From Shewanella avicenniae (GTDB lineage Bacteria > Pseudomonadota > Gammaproteobacteria > Enterobacterales > Shewanellaceae), in the NCBI RefSeq assembly GCF_017354945.1, contig NZ_CP071503.1:3348001-3412000 (forward strand): a stretch of DNA of 64,000 nt. Reading direction: 5' to 3'. How positions within the stretch are numbered: the stretch's first letter is position 1; each line of letters starts with the position of its first letter. Shown one piece after another: positions 48,348 through 61,294 of the stretch. The notes beneath the pieces were generated by a model. That model was not told the origin of the DNA, ran no database searches, and was given only the letters and a program-made list of their open reading frames with translations. Position numbers and translations under genes: made by a program.

Positions 48348-49352
48348 TTGTCTGACTCTAGATTTCTTGCCCTACAGCAATGGCTTGCTGATTTTTTTGG
48401 CAGTCCTGTTACCCCAGTTTTAATCTCGGGCGATGCAAGCTTTCGCCGTTACTTACGCGTACAGCATGGCGGCAACAGCTATATTGTCGCCGATTCTCCG
48501 CCCGATAAAGTCGACAATCAGCCGTTTATTGCGCTTGCCAATGCCTACGCAGCGGCTGGTATATCAGTCCCTAAGATTATTGCGTTCAATGAAACAGCAG
48601 GGTTCATTTTGCAGCAAGATCTTGGTGATACCCAGCTATTGTCGCTGTTGAACAGCGACAATGTTAGCCACTGGTATGCAAAAGCCTTAGCGCTGCTGCC
48701 CCAAATTGCCAAGATCACCACATCAGCCAATGGCAGTTTACCCCGTTATGATGCAGCGTTCGTGGAGCGAGAATTAGCGATATTTCCAGAATGGTTGTTG
48801 GCGCATCATTGGCAGTTGTCACTTTCCGCCACCGAGCAACAACTGTTGCAACGCACGTTTAAATTGCTAACCGATAACGCCTTAGCACAACCGTTAGTGG
48901 GCATGCACCGAGACTTTCATAGTCGCAATTTGATGGTAATGAACGACGCATTAGCAGTGATTGATTTTCAGGACGCTGTGATTGGCCCACTCACCTATGA
49001 CGGCGTATCGCTGTTGCGCGACTGCTATGTGCGCTGGCCGGACGCCTTGGTCGACCAATTATGTGTGCAGTTTTATCAGCAATGCCAGCAACAGCAGCTC
49101 TTGAGTAGCGAGGTAGCATTTAGCCAATTTCGTCGCTGGTTCGATTTGATGGGCATACAAAGACACATTAAAGCCGCCGGTATTTTTGCCCGATTACTGC
49201 ACCGTGACGCTAAGTCAGGCTATATCAAGGATATTCCGCTTACATTAAGCTACATCCTTGATATCAGCCACCGTTACGCAGAGTTAACCGAATTTGCAGA
49301 CTGGATGGAAAGTCGATTGTTACCACTGCTCGAACAGGATGTCAGCCATTGA
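48348..49352 (+). CDS. amgK: N-acetylmuramate/N-acetylglucosamine kinase of the cell-wall recycling route
   Basis: A 334-residue aminoglycoside-phosphotransferase-fold kinase. The catalytic loop GMHRDFHSRNLMV is near residue 182 and the metal-binding VIDFQDAV near 202. AmgK phosphorylates MurNAc at the anomeric carbon, bypassing de novo synthesis (fosfomycin-tolerant route). The TTG start at 48348 has CACGAGG 6 nt upstream and lies beyond the TATAAT; the earlier ATG at 48315 coincides with the predicted transcript start. Its stop overlaps the murU start. Confidence 0.85.
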   Translation: MSDSRFLALQQWLADFFGSPVTPVLISGDASFRRYLRVQHGGNSYIVADSPPDKVDNQPFIALANAYAAAGISVPKIIAFNETAGFILQQDLGDTQLLSLLNSDNVSHWYAKALALLPQIAKITTSANGSLPRYDAAFVERELAIFPEWLLAHHWQLSLSATEQQLLQRTFKLLTDNALAQPLVGMHRDFHSRNLMVMNDALAVIDFQDAVIGPLTYDGVSLLRDCYVRWPDALVDQLCVQFYQQCQQQQLLSSEVAFSQFRRWFDLMGIQRHIKAAGIFARLLHRDAKSGYIKDIPLTLSYILDISHRYAELTEFADWMESRLLPLLEQDVSH

Positions 49353-50017
49353 AAGCGATGATTCTAGCCGCTGGGCGTGGCGAACGCCTGCGCCCTCTCA
49401 CAGATCTGCTGCCCAAACCCTTGGTAACAGTCGCAGGCAAGCCACTAATTGAATATCATATCGAGCGCTTAGCGGCGCTGGGGATTCGAGAGATAGTGAT
49501 CAACTGCGCTTGGTTAGCCGAAAAACTGATGGCGCATCTTGGCGATGGCTCTCGCTTTGGGGTGACCTTGTATTACAGCCAAGAAGCAAGCGCACTTGAA
49601 ACCGGGGGCGGTATCAAGCAGGCACTACCGCTACTCGGCGATGCACCTTTTTTGGTGGTCAATGGCGACATTTTTATTGATAAACTTCCCGCACTGCCTA
49701 CGCAGTTAGCGGCAGGCTGTTTAGCGCATCTGTGGTTAGTTGATAACCCGCAACATAATCCCAATGGCGATTTTGCGCTCATCAACAACCAGCTTTGCAG
49801 TGACGGCGAAAGCAAACTGACGTTCGCCGGGATCGGCCTTTACGATCCGGCCCTGTTTGCGAACTGCACTGAGCAACGTTTTCCGCTCGGGCCGCTGTTG
49901 CGCAACGCGATGCAGCTAAAGCAAATTAGTGGCGAACAGTTTACCGGTTTTTGGTGCGACGTAGGCACTATCGAGCGCTTAACAACAGCAGAAGCGTTCG
50001 CGTTAACACAACAATAA
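49349..50017 (+). CDS. murU: MurNAc-1-phosphate uridylyltransferase
   Basis: A 222-residue sugar nucleotidyltransferase. N-terminal AAGRGERLRPLTDLLPKP is the NTP-binding signature; VVNGDIFID near 107 holds the metal-binding Asp. It makes UDP-MurNAc from MurNAc-1-P, the step after AmgK. The TTG start overlaps the amgK TGA (TTGA), so the pair is coupled; an ATG 9 nt further in would lose three residues. Confidence 0.9.
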   Translation: MKAMILAAGRGERLRPLTDLLPKPLVTVAGKPLIEYHIERLAALGIREIVINCAWLAEKLMAHLGDGSRFGVTLYYSQEASALETGGGIKQALPLLGDAPFLVVNGDIFIDKLPALPTQLAAGCLAHLWLVDNPQHNPNGDFALINNQLCSDGESKLTFAGIGLYDPALFANCTEQRFPLGPLLRNAMQLKQISGEQFTGFWCDVGTIERLTTAEAFALTQQ

Positions 50018-50055
50018 TGGCAGTGGGATAACACACTGTTACGACAGGATTGATG

Positions 50056-50826
50056 ATGCAAATTTGGGGTAAATTTTTTGGTGGTGTGATCGGTTTTATG
50101 TTCGGTCGTATTGCCGGGGCAATATTAGGCATTTGGTTAGGTCATCAGCTCGACAAGAGGATGTCGGGCGTACCACAAGGGATGCAAGAGCGCCAGGCGC
50201 TGTTCTTCGACACCACGTTTGCGGTAATGGGCCATATGGCCAAAGCCTCTGGCCGCGTCACCGAAAATGATATTCGCATGGCAAATGCGTTGATGGACAG
50301 TCTCAGGCTTAACGGCGATGCACGTCGTGAAGCGCAAGATGCTTTTCGCCGTGGTAAAGACAGTGATTTTGATCTGCAAGCCCACCTGCGCAGTTTTCGC
50401 GATCTGACCATTGGTCGCCGCGAAGTGCAGATGATGTTTCTTGAGATCCAAATTCAAACAGCCTTGTCAGATGGCGATCTTCACCCACGCGAATACACCA
50501 TTCTGCAAACCATTGCGAAATACTTAGGCTTCAGTCAAGCGCAGCTCGATAACATGCTGCAGCGATGGCAAGCCGAAGCACGCTTTCAGGGTGCGGCCAA
50601 TAATAGCGGCCCGTCACTCAGCGATGCTTACAGCGTGCTAGGGGTGGAAGAAAGTATTTCAGACCAAGATCTTAAGCGCACTTATCGTAAATTAATGGCG
50701 GAAAACCATCCTGATAAATTGGTCGCCAAAGGTCTACCGCAAGAGATGATGGAAATTGCTAAACGCAAGGCGCAGGATATTCAAGTCGCTTACGACAAGA
50801 TCAAAAGTTCTCGAGGTATGCGCTAA
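50056..50826 (+). CDS. djlA: Membrane-anchored DnaJ-like co-chaperone
   Basis: A 256-residue type III J-protein. One N-terminal membrane segment (GVIGFMFGRIAGAILGIWLG, residues about 9-30), a central TerB-like helical domain, and a C-terminal J-domain with HPD near residue 219. Works with DnaK at the inner membrane. AGGAT precedes the start; MQIWGK at 50056 matches the family start (two upstream in-frame codons are ATG and TTG). E. coli djlA is also beside lptD. Confidence 0.92.
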   Translation: MQIWGKFFGGVIGFMFGRIAGAILGIWLGHQLDKRMSGVPQGMQERQALFFDTTFAVMGHMAKASGRVTENDIRMANALMDSLRLNGDARREAQDAFRRGKDSDFDLQAHLRSFRDLTIGRREVQMMFLEIQIQTALSDGDLHPREYTILQTIAKYLGFSQAQLDNMLQRWQAEARFQGAANNSGPSLSDAYSVLGVEESISDQDLKRTYRKLMAENHPDKLVAKGLPQEMMEIAKRKAQDIQVAYDKIKSSRGMR

Positions 50827-50884
50827 ACCGTTAATGCGCTAGATATCGGTCAGCTGTTATGGCAAAGACCGACAGGGAGGTGAC

Positions 50885-51526
50885 GTGATACAGCGAATCG
50901 GATTATTAGTCGCGGCGGCGATGACTGTTTGCCTGAGCGCTCAAGCGTCTGCTGCCACCATTTTTGTAGCGCCCTTTGCTGGTTATAGCATCGGCTCAGC
51001 GGGATTAGGCACCAACACCAGCAACGATGGCTTCGGCTACCGCCCAAACGATAGAGGCGGCAGCTTAGATGACTCTGGCCACTGGGGCGTAAAGCTTGGC
51101 TATGCACGCGACGATTACACTGAATATTATCTGCTCTACAGCCATCAGCGCAGTACGCTACAACAGTACGCAGATGGGATAAATTACCCGATTGTCGATC
51201 TGTCCGTGCAGTACTTGCATCTAGGCGGTACGCACTATCTTACCTCTGGTCCACTGCAGCCGTATCTTGATGGAAGCTTGGGCGTAATACATTTTTCGCC
51301 CAATGTTTCTGACGACATAAATGACAGATTTTCCATCGCCATCGCAGGTGGGGCGCGTTATCTGTTTAGTTCGCATTTTTCGGTATTTGCTGAACTGCGG
51401 GGCTTGGCAACTTTCTTCGCCAATGATGATAGCGTGTCCTGTCAGCGAGATCGCAACTGTGTTTGGTCTGTCGATAAGAGTTTTTGGCAAGGACAAGCCA
51501 ACCTTGGCTTGCAACTTCGCTTTTAA
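50885..51526 (+). CDS. Outer-membrane beta-barrel protein, OmpW/OmpA-like fold
   Basis: A 213-residue protein with a signal peptide (cut near ASA-ATIF, residue 24), alternating hydrophobic strands rich in Gly, Tyr and Ser, and a C-terminal LRF whose final Phe is the BAM recognition residue. About eight strands can be counted, so a small barrel is likely. One Cys pair (SCQRDRNC) lies in a loop near 190. GTG start with GGGAGG 5 nt upstream. I do not assign a porin or transport function. Confidence 0.78.
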   Translation: MIQRIGLLVAAAMTVCLSAQASAATIFVAPFAGYSIGSAGLGTNTSNDGFGYRPNDRGGSLDDSGHWGVKLGYARDDYTEYYLLYSHQRSTLQQYADGINYPIVDLSVQYLHLGGTHYLTSGPLQPYLDGSLGVIHFSPNVSDDINDRFSIAIAGGARYLFSSHFSVFAELRGLATFFANDDSVSCQRDRNCVWSVDKSFWQGQANLGLQLRF

Positions 51527-51544
51527 TTAAATGGAGCAACACCC

Positions 51545-52510
51545 ATGAGTACAAAGCCTAAAATCGTGGTGTTAGATGGATTTACCTTAAACCCAGGTGA
51601 TCTTTCTTGGGAACCACTGCAAGCCATTGGGGAACTGCAGGTCTATGACCGTACCGCCCCAAACGACACCTTAGAACGTGCCCGCGATGCCGACATCGTC
51701 CTCACCAATAAAACAATATTGAGCGCGGAGTTGATTAACCAGTTGCCAAAGCTGCGTTATATCGGCGTGCTTGCCACCGGCTACAATGTGGTCGATCTTG
51801 CAGCGGCATCAGCTAAGGGGATTGTGGTCACCAATGTACCGGGCTACGGCCCAGACGCAGTAGCACAAATGGTGTTTGCTCATCTACTTCACCATACACA
51901 GCAAGTGGCAGCACACCACCAAGCAGTTGCCAATGGCGTGTGGCAAAACAGCATCGACTTTTGCTTTACCTTGTCACCGCTGACATCGTTAGCAGGCAAA
52001 ACCATGGGCGTTGTCGGTTACGGCGATATTGGCTCACGGGTGGTAAATATCGCATTAGCATTGGGGATGAACGTACTCCTCAATACCCGTAGTCAGCGGG
52101 CTGACCTGCCCGAAGGTGTAAGTTGGGCACCAATGGAGCAACTGTACCGCGAATCTCATGCTATTTCGCTGCACTGTCCACTGACAGAAAGCAACGCGGG
52201 TATGATTAATCAAGATACCATCGCCTTGATGCGTGATGGCTGCATTATCATCAACACTGCACGTGGCGGTTTAGTGGATGAAGCGGCCCTAGCACACGCC
52301 CTCAACGCCGGCAAAGTCCGCGCTGGGGTTGATGTACTATCGAGTGAGCCACCAAAAGCAGATAACCCACTATTAACCGCAGCGAATATCAGCATTACCC
52401 CACACAACGCTTGGGCAACTACTGAAGCGCGGCAAAACCTACTCAATATCGCCATCAACAACGTGGCAGCATTTGTTCAAGGTAAGGTAACTAACTGTGT
52501 TAATCGCTAA
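51545..52510 (+). CDS. hprA: D-2-hydroxyacid dehydrogenase, glycerate/hydroxypyruvate type
   Basis: A 321-residue NAD-dependent enzyme. The Rossmann motif GVVGYGDIGS is near residue 156; the catalytic Arg is in NTARGGLVDE, the Glu in SSEPP and the His in TPHNAW near 286. This matches hydroxypyruvate/glycerate dehydrogenases (HprA); other D-2-hydroxyacids are possible. It lies 18 bp after the barrel protein gene but the two need not be functionally linked. Confidence 0.8.
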   Translation: MSTKPKIVVLDGFTLNPGDLSWEPLQAIGELQVYDRTAPNDTLERARDADIVLTNKTILSAELINQLPKLRYIGVLATGYNVVDLAAASAKGIVVTNVPGYGPDAVAQMVFAHLLHHTQQVAAHHQAVANGVWQNSIDFCFTLSPLTSLAGKTMGVVGYGDIGSRVVNIALALGMNVLLNTRSQRADLPEGVSWAPMEQLYRESHAISLHCPLTESNAGMINQDTIALMRDGCIIINTARGGLVDEAALAHALNAGKVRAGVDVLSSEPPKADNPLLTAANISITPHNAWATTEARQNLLNIAINNVAAFVQGKVTNCVNR

Positions 52511-52534
52511 GCGTTAGAACGACCGATAGACTAC

Positions 52535-52570
52535 AAAAAGCCCAACACTTAATAAGTTATTGGGCTTTTG
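52535..52570. terminator. Terminator between hprA and purT
   Basis: AAAAGCCCAACACTT pairs with AAGT..TTGGGCTTTT around an AATAA loop. A/T flanks serve both converging genes. Confidence 0.85.
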
Positions 52571-52589
52571 ACTTTTATCCGTTTCGCAA

Positions 52590-53765
52590 TTAGAAGCTAA
52601 CTGTCACTTTAGCCGCTGCGGCTAATGCCTTTTCGACTGCGGCATCAATGTTCTCATCACGGGCTAGCGCAACGCCTAAACGGCGGCGGCCATTGATCTC
52701 TGGCTTACCAAATAAACGCAGTTGAGTGTCAGGCTGTGCTAAGGCTTCAGCTAATCCGTCATAACAAATATTGGTTGAGCAACCTTCTCGTAACACCACC
52801 GCCGACGCACTTGGGCCATGCTGATGAATATTGCTAATAGGCAAACCTAAAATAGCACGAACGTGCAAAGCAAACTCAGACAGGTCTTGACTGATCAAGG
52901 TCACCATGCCGGTATCATGTGGACGCGGCGACACTTCAGAGAAATAAACCTCATCGCCTTTGATAAACAGTTCAACACCAAATAAACCGTAACCACCCAA
53001 CGCTTCGACGATCTTACGGCCAATGTCTTGAGCACGTTGCAATGCAAGATCAGTCATCGCTTGAGGCTGCCAAGACTCACGGTAGTCGCCATCTTCTTGA
53101 CGGTGACCAATAGGCGCGCAGAAATGGATACCATTAACAGCAGAGATGGTGAGCAGCGTAATTTCATAGTCGAATGCAACGAAGCCCTCGACGATCACCC
53201 GCCCTTGTCCAGCACGACCACCTTCTTGGGCGTATTGCCAGGCTTTGGCGATCTGCGATGTATCACGAATGACACTTTGCCCTTTGCCAGAGGAGCTCAT
53301 GACTGGCTTCACAACACAAGGCATGCCGATACGATTGACCGCATCATTAAACTCAGCTTCGGTGTCACAAAACTGATATGGCGACGTCGGCAGTGCCAGC
53401 TCTTCAGCCGCTAAACGACGGATCCCTTCACGATCCATGGTCAAACGCGTCGCGCGTGCTGTAGGTACAACATGCAGGCCTTCCGCTTCGAGTTCTAACA
53501 AAGTTTGGGTAGCGATCGCTTCGATCTCAGGAATGATCAGATGCGGCTGCTCCTGCTCAATCACCTTACGCAGCGCAGCACCATCCAACATATTAATTAC
53601 GTGGAAACGATGCGCCACTTGCATCGCAGGTGCATTTGGGTAGCGATCCACACCAATCACTTCGACACCAAGGCGTTGCAGTTCAATGGCGACTTCTTTA
53701 CCAAGTTCACCACAACCCAGTAACATGGCGCGTTTTGCGCCTTCACACAGCGGAGTGCCTAACAT
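52590..53765 (-). CDS. purT: Formate-dependent GAR formyltransferase
   Basis: A 391-residue ATP-grasp enzyme that makes formyl-GAR from GAR and formate in purine synthesis. ATP-grasp landmarks: [12 protein letters not shown] near residue 14, [13 protein letters not shown] near 158, and the metal-binding [10 protein letters not shown] near 276. The start is ATG at 53765. No clear PurR palindrome is visible upstream; instead the region holds TGTGA/TCAC repeats. Confidence 0.94.
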   Translation of the reverse strand: MLGTPLCEGAKRAMLLGCGELGKEVAIELQRLGVEVIGVDRYPNAPAMQVAHRFHVINMLDGAALRKVIEQEQPHLIIPEIEAIATQTLLELEAEGLHVVPTARATRLTMDREGIRRLAAEELALPTSPYQFCDTEAEFNDAVNRIGMPCVVKPVMSSSGKGQSVIRDTSQIAKAWQYAQEGGRAGQGRVIVEGFVAFDYEITLLTISAVNGIHFCAPIGHRQEDGDYRESWQPQAMTDLALQRAQDIGRKIVEALGGYGLFGVELFIKGDEVYFSEVSPRPHDTGMVTLISQDLSEFALHVRAILGLPISNIHQHGPSASAVVLREGCSTNICYDGLAEALAQPDTQLRLFGKPEINGRRRLGVALARDENIDAAVEKALAAAAKVTVSF

Positions 53766-53860
53766 TATTTGGGTACCTTTATTTCGTTATAAGTGCGCTT
53801 TGCGCGCGATGGCGGTAGTGTACTCATTTGTGTGCCATCTTGCTGCGATTCCAGTAAAAA

Positions 53861-53897
53861 TGTGAGCAAAATCACTTTGTGATTTTTAAAATAATCA
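53861..53897. promoter_or_regulatory. Nested GTGA/TCAC repeats with a CRP-like site
   Basis: TGTGA-GCAAAA-TCACT (53861-53876) matches the CRP consensus spacing. The run continues AAAATCAC-TTT-GTGATTTT and GTGATT-N8-AATCAC, so four half-sites overlap. They lie between the divergent purT and DUF1289 genes. I cannot say which protein binds. Confidence 0.5.
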
Positions 53898-54004
53898 CGC
53901 TATACACGTTTAAAAAATCGCCTTTTATATGACAAAGTGCTATACCTTAGCCTCAAATACGAGTGATTTTCCTTTCCTTTAACCACAACAGCTGTAGATA
54001 TTTA

Positions 54005-54310
54005 ATGGAACAGTTAGCGTTTTTTGACATTCCCAGCCCCTGTATTGGTATCTGCCAAACAGATAATCGTGGTTACTGCAAAGGCTGTCTAAGAAGTCGT
54101 GAAGAACGCTTTGGCTGGTTAAATTTCTCCAACGCAGAAAAGAGCGACATTATTCGACTTTGCCAAGCCAGAAAACGTCGTCGACAACTGGCGATGCTGA
54201 AACAACGCCAAGAATCCGAAAAAATCGCCGCTGCAGAATTAAATCAACAACTGGACTTTAGTGCGTCAGAGGATACAACGTTAGATTTCAGTGATTTTTC
54301 GCTGGATTAA
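54005..54310 (+). CDS. DUF1289 protein (YdhL-like)
   Basis: A 101-residue protein. The N-terminal PSPCIGICQTDNRGYCKGCLR carries four Cys in the C-x3-C-x7-C-x2-C DUF1289 pattern, a probable metal or iron-sulfur site. The remainder is basic then acidic. The ATG at 54005 is chosen; a longer reading has no ribosome site. It converges on the rRNA operon terminator. Confidence 0.85.
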   Translation: MEQLAFFDIPSPCIGICQTDNRGYCKGCLRSREERFGWLNFSNAEKSDIIRLCQARKRRRQLAMLKQRQESEKIAAAELNQQLDFSASEDTTLDFSDFSLD

Positions 54311-54332
54311 TTTATTTCAGAACGGGACGCGG

Positions 54333-54366
54333 AAAAGCAAAAAGGCCACCCGTTTGGGTGGCCTTC
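54333..54366 (-). terminator. rRNA operon terminator
   Basis: On the minus strand GGCCACCC / GGGTGGCC with an AAAC loop is followed by TTTTTGCTTTT. It lies just after 5S. Confidence 0.88.
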
Positions 54367-54376
54367 TCTAATTGGG

Positions 54377-54495
54377 CGTCTGGCGATGACCTACTCTCAC
54401 ATGGGGAAACCCCACACTACCATCGGCGCGATTGTGTTTCACTTCTGAGTTCGGGATGGGATCAGGTGGGACCACAATGCTATTGTCACCAGACA
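54377..54495 (-). rRNA. rrf: 5S ribosomal RNA
   Basis: About 119 nt. The ends TGTCTGGTG and CGCCAGACG pair, and the body has the conserved CCCGAACTCAGAAGTGAAAC segment. It is last in the operon, just before the terminator. Confidence 0.93.
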
Positions 54496-54569
54496 AATTC
54501 TTTTCTGTTTCCGCCTTCTAGGCAAAAACAAGTAATTCGGAAAGCTGCTTTTTTGTAGTTCGTTTGAAA

Positions 54570-54645
54570 TGGTGGTCGCTACTGGGTTCGAACCAGTGAC
54601 CCCCTCCTTGTAAGGGAGGTGCTCTCCCAGCTGAGCTAAGCGACC
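54570..54645 (-). tRNA. tRNA-Val(UAC)
   Basis: A 76-nt cloverleaf. Acceptor GGTCGCT / AGCGACC with encoded CCA end, D-arm GCTC..GAGC, anticodon stem CCTCC / GGAGG with loop CTTACAA (anticodon UAC), and T-arm ACTGG-TTCGAAC-CCAGT. It lies between 23S and 5S, which is unusual. Confidence 0.92.
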
Positions 54646-54734
54646 CCTTTTCAAATTCTTTTAAGCTGTGTTCTCATACTTCAAATCAAGTATTTCTTTA
54701 TTCATCAAGGTTACCAAAACCCATCGGGGTTGTA

Positions 54735-57615
<2,881 letters not shown>

Positions 57616-57623
<8 letters not shown>

Positions 57624-57632
57624 ATACAACCC
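57616..57632. repeat. 23S processing stem, 5' arm
   Basis: GCTTAACCATACAACCC, perfect partner of 54727-54743 over 17 bp. Confidence 0.85.
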
Positions 57633-57792
57633 GGATGAGTTTCCTCGACCGAATCGCATGCACGACCCATATGGTTTGTTTTCGCCTTGATTGTGTCCTT
57701 TCGAACACATGAATATCCAAAACACTTGATTGAAGTATTTTGAGAACTCAATTTCGATTAAATATCGCTATTTAATCTCTACTATCAGCTTT

Positions 57793-57810
57793 CCAAATTG
57801 TTAAAGAGCA
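57793..57810 (-). promoter_or_regulatory. boxA antitermination site in 16S-23S spacer
   Basis: TGCTCTTTAACAATTTGG on the minus strand matches the Nus-factor boxA. The 16S-23S spacer is about 267 bp and holds no tRNA. Confidence 0.8.
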
Positions 57811-57846
57811 CATTAGTTAACAAGAACTAATGACTTGCTTCATCAG

Positions 57847-57861
57847 CAAGCAATCTGTGTG
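57847..57861. repeat. 16S processing stem, 3' arm
   Basis: CAAGCAATCTGTGTG pairs with 59521-59535 over 15 bp, and the neighbouring CACTC / GAGTG (59514-59518) extends it after a 2-base bulge. This is the RNase III stem around 16S. Confidence 0.8.
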
Positions 57862-57890
57862 AACACTCATCAAATCATATATCGCTTAGG

Positions 57891-59432
<1,542 letters not shown>

Positions 59433-59520
59433 GAAAGTTTTGACTCTAATGAATTCTGTTCGTATGAACACTCTTCATAAAGTCGATAAATCGTTGTCGA
59501 TATATCAACCTGAGAGTGCC

Positions 59521-59535
59521 CACACAGATTGCTTG
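59521..59535. repeat. 16S processing stem, 5' arm
   Basis: CACACAGATTGCTTG, partner of 57847-57861. Confidence 0.8.
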
Positions 59536-59540
59536 ATAAC

Positions 59541-59553
59541 TTGTTAAAGAGCA
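59541..59553 (-). promoter_or_regulatory. boxA antitermination site in rRNA leader
   Basis: TGCTCTTTAACAA on the minus strand, the same core as in the spacer. Confidence 0.8.
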
Positions 59554-59586
59554 GCCTGAAGAACTCGCTTCAGGTCAGGGCTGCGT

Positions 59587-59614
59587 ATTCTACACTTCCC
59601 CGTTCAGGCGTCAA
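59587..59614 (-). promoter_or_regulatory. rRNA promoter P2
   Basis: On the minus strand TTGACG, 16 bp and TAGAAT, about 155 bp upstream of 16S. Confidence 0.7.
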
Positions 59615-59710
59615 GCTTGATTTCAAACTTATTTTCGCCTTGTGATGAGTCATCCTCATCACCACCTCAACCGCCTTTGCTTTCGCGCTGTGCCGTCTCA
59701 GTGGGTGCGC

Positions 59711-59738
59711 ATTATAGGGACATCAGAAATTCGTGCAA
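59711..59738 (-). promoter_or_regulatory. rRNA promoter P1
   Basis: On the minus strand TTGCAC, 16 bp, TATAAT and a GC-rich GCGC discriminator, with A/T-rich UP-element-like sequence upstream. This suits growth-rate and ppGpp control. The rest of 59434-59863 (430 bp) holds only the leader, P2 and intergenic A/T-rich sequence. Confidence 0.8.
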
Positions 59739-59863
59739 GTGGGAATTTGCAAAAAATATTTCGATAGCGCAACAAATAATCAAATTAACTATTTGATTAC
59801 GCTATCTACACCTGAAAACCCGATAAGTTAACGTATTCGAGACATTCGACCAAAGATAGCAAC

Positions 59864-60688
59864 CTATTCTTTTGAAGCTGTGGTTGTTTTATCGGATGTT
59901 TCGCTATTTGTAGAGGTTGGCAAGATAGGTTCAATATCATCATCGCCTATCACGTCGGAGACTTTGAGTTTGTCGACACTTCGGAAGGTCGTAAAAGGCC
60001 CTGAGCACGCATAGAGGTAAAACAAACAACAGAGGATCAATGCCGGGTCAACAGATACCACCACAAACACTGCCACGACTAATAGCATGACGACGAAGTT
60101 TACTTTGCCGCGCCAGTCGATCTCTTTAAAGGATGCATAACGGAAGTTACTGACCATGAGTAAACCTGTGGCGGCGGTAATCAGGCCAAACAACCAAGAG
60201 ACCGAACTGCTGTCGATGCCGTAATCCTGCCCCAGCCAAACAGTCCCTGCGATGATTGCCGCTGCTGCCGGACTGGCTAAGCCTTGAAAATAGCGTTTAT
60301 CGGCAATTCCGACTTGGGTATTAAAGCGTGCTAAGCGCAATGCTGCGCCAGCGCAATAGATGAAGCAGGCTAACCAACCTATCTTACCCAGTTCTGATAA
60401 GCCCCAATTGTAGGCAATGAGCGCGGGTGCCATTCCAAAAGACACCATATCCGCCATAGAATCGTATTCGGCACCAAACGCACTTTGGGTATTGGTGAGC
60501 CTTGCCATACGACCATCTAAGCCATCAAAAATCATCGCCACAAAAATAGCGATGGCGGATGCTTCAAAGCGCTCATTCATCGAGGCGATGACGGCATAAA
60601 AGCCTGAGAATAACCCTGCGGTAGTCAGCAGGTTAGGTAACAGGTAAATCCCTTTGTTTTTTACTGTTGGCATAGAAGAATTTTGCAT
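59864..60688 (-). CDS. pssA: CDP-diacylglycerol-serine O-phosphatidyltransferase
   Basis: A 274-residue inner-membrane enzyme that makes phosphatidylserine, the precursor of phosphatidylethanolamine. The CDP-alcohol phosphotransferase motif D-G-x2-A-R-x8-G-x3-D-x3-D is present in DGLDGRMARL...GAEYDSMAD. About eight membrane segments. This is the integral-membrane type II enzyme, not the soluble E. coli type I. The start at 60688 has GGATAAG upstream; a TTG four codons earlier is possible. The C-terminus is a hydrophilic acidic tail. Confidence 0.92.
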   Translation of the reverse strand: MQNSSMPTVKNKGIYLLPNLLTTAGLFSGFYAVIASMNERFEASAIAIFVAMIFDGLDGRMARLTNTQSAFGAEYDSMADMVSFGMAPALIAYNWGLSELGKIGWLACFIYCAGAALRLARFNTQVGIADKRYFQGLASPAAAAIIAGTVWLGQDYGIDSSSVSWLFGLITAATGLLMVSNFRYASFKEIDWRGKVNFVVMLLVVAVFVVVSVDPALILCCLFYLYACSGPFTTFRSVDKLKVSDVIGDDDIEPILPTSTNSETSDKTTTASKE

Positions 60689-60783
60689 ACACTTATCCAA
60701 TACATGTTATAACGATGCACAGTGGCCAAAAAGATAGCACAGTATTTATGCCATCGTGCATAACCTAAGGACGGATTTGAACA

Positions 60784-61218
60784 ATGTTACGGAACAGTTT
60801 GTTAATCGTCATATTGGCAGCACTCTCGCTACCAGTCGCCCAAGCCACCACTATCTATAAGTGGGTTGATAAAAATGGGGTGACCCATTTCAGTCAAGAT
60901 CCACCTCCCGCTGATCAAACTGTGCAGCAGCTAGATGCCAACAGCATGGAACCACAGAAGATCGGCACTGTTGCGCCCGAACGCACTAACGATACCCCAG
61001 CCACGGATCCAGCTGCTGAGAAGCTGCGCGCACAAAATGCCGAGCAAGCCAAATCGATTTGCGAACAAGCGACCTTTAAACTTAATGTGCTAAAAACCCA
61101 TACTCGCTTACAGACATCGGATCCAAAATCCGGTGATACGGTGCAGATGACGGAAGAGCAGCGCCAACAAGAAATCAAAGCTCAGGAAGAACGGATAAAG
61201 CTGTTCTGTAGTAAATAG
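60784..61218 (+). CDS. DUF4124 exported protein
   Basis: A 144-residue protein with a signal peptide (cut near QATTIY, residue 21) and an N-terminal DUF4124 domain: TIYKWVDKNGVTHFSQDPPP. The remainder is a charged linker and a helical end with a conserved Cys pair (SICEQATF and KLFCSK). DUF4124 proteins are periplasmic and of unknown function. AAGGACGG precedes the ATG. Confidence 0.85.
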   Translation: MLRNSLLIVILAALSLPVAQATTIYKWVDKNGVTHFSQDPPPADQTVQQLDANSMEPQKIGTVAPERTNDTPATDPAAEKLRAQNAEQAKSICEQATFKLNVLKTHTRLQTSDPKSGDTVQMTEEQRQQEIKAQEERIKLFCSK

Positions 61219-61257
61219 CCGTTACCGCTGCACGGGTGTGATTACCGCCGAATAAAG

Positions 61258-61283
61258 AAAAGGAGCGCATTGCGCTCCTTTTT
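61258..61283. terminator. Terminator between DUF4124 gene and clpB
   Basis: AAAAGGAGCGC / GCGCTCCTTTT with a 3-base loop, followed by T/A-rich sequence on both sides. Confidence 0.88.
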
Positions 61284-61294
61284 AACATCTAATG

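Noticed and set aside
59740..59863. Extra rRNA promoter further upstream of P1
   Set aside because: A/T-rich sequence is present but no -35/-10 pair with good spacing; it is better read as UP element and intergenic sequence.
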